A DNA stretch of 5,617 nt from Frankiales bacterium (GTDB lineage: Bacteria; Actinomycetota; Actinomycetes; Mycobacteriales; Jatrophihabitantaceae): contig JAOPUY010000516.1 in assembly GCA_025963265.1 (NCBI GenBank), positions 1 to 5,617 on the forward strand, read 5' to 3'. The notes under the pieces are model-generated. The model worked only from the letters and a program-made list of their open reading frames with translations. It searched no databases and was not told the DNA's origin. Below are positions 1 through 5,617 of the stretch, one piece after another; the stretch's first letter is position 1; every line of letters starts with the position of its first letter. Made by a program: the position numbers and the translations under genes.

Positions 1-848
1 GTCAACGCCGAGCCGTGCTCGTGCTCGCAATCTGCGGCCTCATCGGCTTGGTGATGTCCTTCGGGCCCTCGCTCAAGATCGACGACACCCGGCCGCCGAC
101 CACCGGGAACCCGACCGCGCAGTCCTACCTGATGCCCAAAGCGGACGCGACGCTGTCCTTGCCCACCGCTCTGCTGGACGAGAACGCCCCGGGATTCTCG
201 CTCATGCGGGCCACCTACCGCTGGTTTGTGCTGACCCGATGGGCGCTGATCGCGCTGGCCGCCCTCGGCGTCCAGCAGTTGATCTCGCGCGCGTTGCGAA
301 GCCGCCGGCCCTGGCCCGCTCTGATCGTCATCGTTGCCCTGGGCGTCCTATCGGTGCTCGAGCTGCTGCCCAATCCCTCGCAGACCCTACATAACTACCG
401 AGCCTGGGAAAACGAGCGAAAGCAGACCCTCGCCGTGGCCACCGACCTGAAGCACTCGCTGCCGGCCGGGTCGAAAGTCGCGTTCCTCGTGGGAACCTCA
501 GCCGCCAACGATTACCTGGCCAACCTGCTTGTCCCGGCCGCCGGCCTGCGCTCCTACAACGTCGGAGTCGACAAGAGCGTCGCGATCAGCAGCGCGAGTT
601 GGCCGAAGGAGATCAGGCAGCTGATTCAGGGGCCGAACGCGAGCGGCGCGCTCGGTCCAGCGCTGCACGACGGCCTGGTCAACGCGGTGATCATCCCGAA
701 ATTCGACCTGCGTTGGAGTTCTTACAGCTGGCCACCCGCGGTGGAGTATCAGCAGCGGGGCATCGCACTCGCCACCCAGGTTTCCGCCAATCCGGACTTC
801 AAGGTTGTCGACCACAAATGGTTCTACATCGTGACTTTGCGGCAATGA
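1..848 (+). CDS. C-terminal part of a polytopic membrane protein, possibly GT-C-type glycosyltransferase or related envelope protein (5' end outside window)
   Basis: The reading frame is open from nt 3 to the TGA at 846-848, giving 281 residues without a visible start, so the gene enters from the left. A GTG at 15 exists but falls inside a membrane helix and is not a credible start. Three hydrophobic segments are visible, at about residues 5-20, 75-94 and 105-122. A loop after the first begins with a FGPSL motif. A hydrophilic C-terminal domain of roughly 160 residues follows, probably extracytoplasmic. The order FGP-S-L, a Pro-rich loop, LPTALL, then an Arg-containing stretch leading into a helix (RATYRWFVLTRWAL) resembles the C-terminal half of large GT-C-like membrane proteins that use lipid-linked sugars. 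That is inference from pattern, and no catalytic residue can be seen in this fragment. The next gene encodes sugar-transfer domains, which fits a surface-glycan locus. It could also be an unrelated membrane protein of unknown function. Confidence 0.75.
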   Translation, partial: QRRAVLVLAICGLIGLVMSFGPSLKIDDTRPPTTGNPTAQSYLMPKADATLSLPTALLDENAPGFSLMRATYRWFVLTRWALIALAALGVQQLISRALRSRRPWPALIVIVALGVLSVLELLPNPSQTLHNYRAWENERKQTLAVATDLKHSLPAGSKVAFLVGTSAANDYLANLLVPAAGLRSYNVGVDKSVAISSASWPKEIRQLIQGPNASGALGPALHDGLVNAVIIPKFDLRWSSYSWPPAVEYQQRGIALATQVSANPDFKVVDHKWFYIVTLRQ

Positions 849-937
849 CCGCCAACCGAGCGGCCGGCTCGAGGCTGCGTATGCTTTGGCTTTCAACTGG
901 GGCGTATCGCGACATCTGTGCCCAGCGGCGAGTTTAT

Positions 938-966
938 GTGACTGACGGCAGCGAGTCCTCTAATGT
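938..966 (+). promoter_or_regulatory. Possible sigma70-type promoter for the methyltransferase/glycosyltransferase gene
   Basis: A GTGACT hexamer (938-943) shares four positions with TTGACA. It is separated by 17 nt from TAATGT (961-966), which fits the actinobacterial TANNNT -10 pattern. Transcription would start near 973, leaving a 5' UTR of about 38 nt before the GTG at 1011. The spacer 849-1010 is visibly richer in A/T than the flanking genes, as expected for a promoter region. Another TANNNT match, TATGCT at 880-885, has no convincing -35 partner. Confidence 0.3.
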
Positions 967-993
967 GGACGAAGTGCTTATGTCCTTTTCTGA

Positions 994-1000
994 AGTGAGG
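994..1000 (+). promoter_or_regulatory. Ribosome binding site deciding the GTG start at 1011
   Basis: The purine-rich AGTGAGG ends 10 nt before GTG 1011. The spacing is slightly long but usable. An in-frame TGA at 996-998 lies within this site, so no start further upstream is possible in this frame and GTG 1011 is the first available start. Confidence 0.55.
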
Positions 1001-1010
1001 TCGGTCGCCT

Positions 1011-4000
1011 GTGGCTGAGTCTTCAGGGCGTGATATCGAGTGGACCGGTGAACGATGCGTCCCCTGGTCACCTGACATCCAGGTCATCTACGAGCACTAC
1101 CACCGTTACGCAATAGCCCGCGACTTAGCCCGCGGAAAGCGCGTCCTCGACCTCGGCTGCGGCGAGGGTTACGGCAGCGCCCTGCTGGCCGAGGTCGCCC
1201 GCGAAGTGGTCGGCGTCGACATCGACGAGGCCGCCGTGGAGCACGCCCGGCGCACCTACTCCGCGCCCAACCTCACCTTCGAGAGCGGCTCGATGGTCAA
1301 CACGTCGTTGCTCTCCGACGAGGCCGAGTTCGATGTGGTCGTCTGCTTCGACGCGATCGAGCACGTCGATGACCACGAAGCCGTGATGAAGCTGGCCCGG
1401 GGCCGACTCGCCGCCGACGGCGTCCTGCTGCTGAGCTCCCCCGACAGCGCCGTCTACCGACACGACCACGGCAACGAGAACCCGTTCCACGTCCACGAGC
1501 TGACCGCCGAGGACCTGAAGTCCTTGCTGGCGCGGACATTCACCCACCACACTCTGATGTACCAGAGCCTGGTGACCGGCTCGGCCATCTTCGGAGACGC
1601 CCCCAACGGCGACTTCAGCGGGTACACGCTGCTCGCCAATGAGCACGGCGCGGACTGGGCCCTGCGGCCCGGCCTGCCGCACACCTATCTGTTCGCCATC
1701 GCCTCCGACCAGCCCATCGACGCCGACCTCGCGGGCTCGGTGCTGATCGACCCGAGCCAAGCTCTGGTGAACTCCGGCGACCTCGCCGTCCAACGCGATC
1801 GGGTGCACGCGCTCTACCGGGACAGCCGCGCCGAAGTCGAGAGCCTCAAGCAGACGATCAGCCAACTGGAGAGCCTGCGCAAGTCCGAAGCCGACCGCGC
1901 GGACGCCGCGACGGCCGAGCTCGACCGGCTGGCCACCGAGCTGCACCTGCAACGCCGGGCGGCCGAACGCGAGTCCGCCACCGTGGAGTGGCTGCGCGAG
2001 ACGATCGCGGCCAGCGGACGGCGGGCCGGCGAGGCCGAGCGCGAGGTCACCGAGTTGCGGGCCAAGACCCGGGAGATCTCACCTCCCGTGCAGCGAGCGC
2101 TGAGCAAGTACCGGCAGACAATCGAGCGAATGGCGCCCCGCGGCACGATGCGGCGCTCGGCCTACGAGGTGGCCCTCGGCCGTTCGGCCGAAACCGTCGC
2201 GGCCGCCGCCGGGCCGGTGACGACCCCGCCGATCCGCATCCTGACCAGCCCCTACCCGTTGGTCAGCGTGATCATCCCCGTCCACAACAAGTGGGCCTAC
2301 ACCGAGGCCTGCCTGCGCAGCATCGCCAGCTCACTGGTGGCGGTGCCGTTCGAAGTCATCGTCGTCGATGACGCCTCGACGGATGAGACCAACGTGAAAC
2401 TCGCGGCCTACGCCGGCATCCGGTCGGTCACCTGCGAGAAGAACATCGGCTTCGTGGGCGCCTGCAACCTCGGCGCCGCACAGGCGAAGGCCAGCCTGCT
2501 GATGTTCCTCAACAACGACACGGAGATCCGGCCGGGCACGATCGAGGAGCTCGTCCAGACTGCGAACTCCGACGACCGGATCGGTCTGGTCGGCTCCATG
2601 CTCGTCTACCCCGACGGGCGGCTGCAGGAGTCCGGCGGCATCATCTGGTCCGACGGCAGCGGCTGGAACTACGGTCGCAACGGCGATCCCCAGGACCCTC
2701 GGATGACGGTGCTGCGCGACGTCGACTACGTCTCCGGCGCCTCGATCCTGGTCCGCCGCGACCTGTTCGAACAGGTGGGCGGCTTCGATGTCCGCTACTC
2801 CCCGGCCTACTACGAGGACACCGACCTCGCCTTCGCCATCCGCAAGAGCGGCCATCGGGTCCTGGTCCAGCCGAAGTCCGTCGTCGTCCACCACGAAGGC
2901 GTCTCCAACGGCACCGAGCTGACCAGCGGCATCAAGCGTTACCAAGAACTCAACCGCACCGTCTTCGTGGAGAAGTGGGCGACCGAACTGCTCGATCAGC
3001 TGCCCGGCCCGAGCGAGGCGAATCTCTGGCTCGCCCGCCAGCGCGACCCGTTCGGCGGCTCAGGGCCCTTGGTCGTCGTCGTCGACCACCAGGTGCCGAC
3101 GCCCACGCTGGACTCGGGCTCGGTCCGAATGTTCGAGATCATCCGGGTGCTGATCGGGCAGGGCTGCCGAGTCGTCTTCCTGGCCTCGAACGGCCAGCGA
3201 CCCCACCCCGAGACCGAGCATCTCGAGCAACTAGGCGCGACCGTGCTGACCGGTTGGGACCAGCAGATCCAGTTCATCAGCGAGGCCGGCAGCGAGATCT
3301 CGCTGGCCCTGCTGTCGCGCCCGCAGGTCGCCTGGCGATTCCTTGAGGACCTGCGCCGGCACGCCCCCAAGGCCGTCATCGCCTACGACACCGTGGACGT
3401 GCATTTCCTGCGACTGCAGCGTCAAGCAGACCTCGCCGCGACGCAGAATCTTCCCGACGAGGCCGCCGCCTGGCGCCGGATCGCGCGCACGTCCAAAGAG
3501 CTCGAACTCGGCCTGACCCGAATCTGCGACATCACTTTCGTCGTCTCCGAGGTCGAGCGCACCCTGCTCCAGGAGCTGGTGCCCGACGCCGACGTCCGGG
3601 TGCTGTCCAACATCCACGAGGTGGACTGGACCAAGGCGACCCTGCAGGGGCGCGGCGGCGTCGTCTTCGTGGGCAGCTATGACCACCTGCCCAACCGGGA
3701 CGCGGCGATCTGGCTGGCCACCGAGATCATGCCGCTCGTGCGCGAGCAAATCCCGGACGCGTTGTTGCACATCGTCGGAAGTCATCCGACCGAGGAAATC
3801 CTGGCCTTGGCCGGACCGGGCGTGAAGGTGCACGGCTTCGTGACCGACCTGGCCCCGATCTACGCGCAGGCTCGGGTCGCCACCGCGCCGCTGCGCTTCG
3901 GCGCCGGCGTCAAGGGCAAGATCGGCGAGAGCGTGAGCAACAGCGTGCCCACCGTCGGCACCGCGATGGCCGTCGAGGGCATGCACTTGGTGGCCGATGA

Positions 4001-4175
4001 GGACGTCCTGGTCGCCGAGAGCGCGGAGGACTTCGCCAAGCAGGTGCTTCGCCTGCTCACCGACGACGAGCTGTGGTACCAGCTGTCCGAATCGGCCAAG
4101 GCCAAGATCGCCGAGCAGTTCGGACCGCAGTCGGCCCGAACCGCACTGGCCGGGGTGCTCGGTCTGCCCGCCTGA
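1011..4175 (+). CDS. Multidomain SAM-dependent methyltransferase - coiled coil - GT2 glycosyltransferase - GT4-like glycosyltransferase
   Basis: The product has 1054 residues and four modules. Residues 1-250 form a class I methyltransferase: a TGER motif at 12-15, SAM loop VLDLGCGEGYG at 45-55, acidic Asp70 ending strand 2 (VVGVDID), and FDVVVCFDAIEHV at 107-119. Residues 261-357 are charged and heptad-like, predicting a coiled coil. Residues 418-650 are a GT-A fold family 2 transferase: VSVIIPVHN at 418-426, VVDDAS at 451-456, a DXD-like NNDTE at 501-505, and the acceptor-side motif YYEDTD at 600-605 with a likely base at Asp603. Residues 688-1054 are GT-B/GT4-like: DHQVPTPTLDSGS from 692, YDTVDVH at 792-798, FVGSYDHLPN from 886, and GAGVKGKIGE at 964-973. 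No signal peptide or membrane helix is seen, so it should act at the cytoplasmic face. I infer two sugar transfers plus a methylation on a surface glycan. The sugar substrates cannot be told. The start is fixed by an upstream in-frame stop and the N-terminal TGER motif. Confidence 0.93.
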   Translation: MAESSGRDIEWTGERCVPWSPDIQVIYEHYHRYAIARDLARGKRVLDLGCGEGYGSALLAEVAREVVGVDIDEAAVEHARRTYSAPNLTFESGSMVNTSLLSDEAEFDVVVCFDAIEHVDDHEAVMKLARGRLAADGVLLLSSPDSAVYRHDHGNENPFHVHELTAEDLKSLLARTFTHHTLMYQSLVTGSAIFGDAPNGDFSGYTLLANEHGADWALRPGLPHTYLFAIASDQPIDADLAGSVLIDPSQALVNSGDLAVQRDRVHALYRDSRAEVESLKQTISQLESLRKSEADRADAATAELDRLATELHLQRRAAERESATVEWLRETIAASGRRAGEAEREVTELRAKTREISPPVQRALSKYRQTIERMAPRGTMRRSAYEVALGRSAETVAAAAGPVTTPPIRILTSPYPLVSVIIPVHNKWAYTEACLRSIASSLVAVPFEVIVVDDASTDETNVKLAAYAGIRSVTCEKNIGFVGACNLGAAQAKASLLMFLNNDTEIRPGTIEELVQTANSDDRIGLVGSMLVYPDGRLQESGGIIWSDGSGWNYGRNGDPQDPRMTVLRDVDYVSGASILVRRDLFEQVGGFDVRYSPAYYEDTDLAFAIRKSGHRVLVQPKSVVVHHEGVSNGTELTSGIKRYQELNRTVFVEKWATELLDQLPGPSEANLWLARQRDPFGGSGPLVVVVDHQVPTPTLDSGSVRMFEIIRVLIGQGCRVVFLASNGQRPHPETEHLEQLGATVLTGWDQQIQFISEAGSEISLALLSRPQVAWRFLEDLRRHAPKAVIAYDTVDVHFLRLQRQADLAATQNLPDEAAAWRRIARTSKELELGLTRICDITFVVSEVERTLLQELVPDADVRVLSNIHEVDWTKATLQGRGGVVFVGSYDHLPNRDAAIWLATEIMPLVREQIPDALLHIVGSHPTEEILALAGPGVKVHGFVTDLAPIYAQARVATAPLRFGAGVKGKIGESVSNSVPTVGTAMAVEGMHLVADEDVLVAESAEDFAKQVLRLLTDDELWYQLSESAKAKIAEQFGPQSARTALAGVLGLPA

Positions 4176-4187
4176 GCCCACCCGACG

Positions 4188-4217
4188 TTGCCCGCCGACC
4201 GCGACCTGGGCTAACCT
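4188..4217 (+). promoter_or_regulatory. Likely promoter of the leu leader and leuA
   Basis: TTGCCC (4188-4193) lies 18 nt before TAACCT (4212-4217), which matches the actinobacterial TANNNT -10 form. The -35 begins only 12 nt after the stop codon of the preceding gene. Initiation six to nine nt after the -10 would fall at about 4223-4227, at or immediately before the ATG of the leader peptide. This supports leuA having its own transcription unit rather than depending on read-through. Confidence 0.5.
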
Positions 4218-4226
4218 GACAACATC

Positions 4227-4278
4227 ATGAGCTCGCTGCTTCTTCTTCGCGGCCGTGACGAGGCACTGGGATTGTTGA

Positions 4279-4289
<11 letters not shown>
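4227..4289 (+). CDS. Leucine-rich leader peptide of leuA (20 residues)
   Basis: The frame ATG 4227 to TGA 4287-4289 encodes MSSLLLLRGRDEALGLLSFS. Seven of its 20 residues are leucine: four consecutive (CTG CTT CTT CTT, 4236-4247), one CTG at 4266, and a TTG TTG pair at 4272-4277. CTT and TTG look uncommon in the neighbouring GC-rich genes, so slow decoding when Leu-tRNA is limiting is plausible. No Shine-Dalgarno site precedes the ATG, and the putative -10 ends 9 nt upstream, so it may be translated as a leaderless ORF. Its stop lies 93 nt before the leuA ATG, directly ahead of competing RNA structures. Leader peptides of this sort act in cis by ribosome position, not as proteins. The position directly before leuA and the leucine content make the assignment strong even though the ORF is tiny. 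Confidence 0.85.

Positions 4290-5617
<1,328 letters not shown>

Noticed and set aside
857..871. CGAGC-ggccg-GCTCG hairpin as a terminator of the membrane-protein gene
   Set aside because: A 5-bp stem without a following U-tract is expected often by chance in GC-rich DNA.
599..1018. Plus-strand 139-codon frame spanning the end of the membrane-protein gene
   Set aside because: Its first two thirds are an Arg/Ala-rich shadow of the membrane-protein gene. Only the tail from ATG 881 is outside that gene, and it is discussed separately as a weak possibility.
3231..4181. Long minus-strand open frame (316 codons) opposite the glycosyltransferase gene, and similar ones at 1125-1952 and 2331-2945
   Set aside because: They mirror the GC-biased codon structure of the + strand gene, encode Gly/Val/Asp/Gln-rich low-complexity protein with no motif, and overlap conserved domains entirely.
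4175..4212. AGCCCA / TGGGCT inverted repeat as a terminator after the glycosyltransferase gene
   Set aside because: Only 6 bp with a 26-nt loop and no T-run, and it overlaps the proposed leuA -10. Too weak to call.

Overview
This is a high-GC actinobacterial segment. Coding DNA is strongly GC-biased at third positions, and start codons are GTG or ATG behind GAGG/AGGAG-type Shine-Dalgarno (SD) sites. The LeuA at the right edge closely resembles the mycobacterial enzyme as I remember it. The RNA leader in front of it matches the kind of leuA regulatory element described for Actinobacteria. I cannot fix the genus from the sequence. All real genes lie on the + strand.

Layout: (1) 1-848 is the C-terminal end of a polytopic membrane protein, probably GT-C-like and envelope-related. 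Its N-terminus lies outside the window. (2) 849-1010 is a relatively AT-rich spacer with a possible promoter. (3) 1011-4175 is a single 1054-residue protein that joins a SAM-dependent methyltransferase, a coiled coil, a GT2 glycosyltransferase and a GT4-like glycosyltransferase. It looks like a surface-glycan assembly protein. (4) 4176-4382 is a compact regulatory region. It holds a promoter, a 20-residue leader peptide with seven leucines that may be leaderless, and an RNA that can fold either as an H-type pseudoknot or as a helix running up to the leuA ribosome binding site. (5) 4383 to the end is the first 411 codons of leuA, 2-isopropylmalate synthase, cut by the window edge.

The first two genes plausibly belong to the end of a cell-surface polysaccharide locus. 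The leu unit is functionally separate and has its own promoter just 12 nt after the glycosyltransferase stop codon. The best-supported noncoding signal is the leuA leader. Leucine supply would be sensed by ribosome progress through Leu codons (CTG-CTT-CTT-CTT, then CTG and TTG-TTG), and the choice of RNA fold would set access to the leuA SD. This matches a known actinobacterial theme (leader peptide plus the 'LEU element' pseudoknot upstream of leuA). It is therefore a clear instance of a described system rather than a new one. The least ordinary protein is the four-module methyltransferase/glycosyltransferase fusion.
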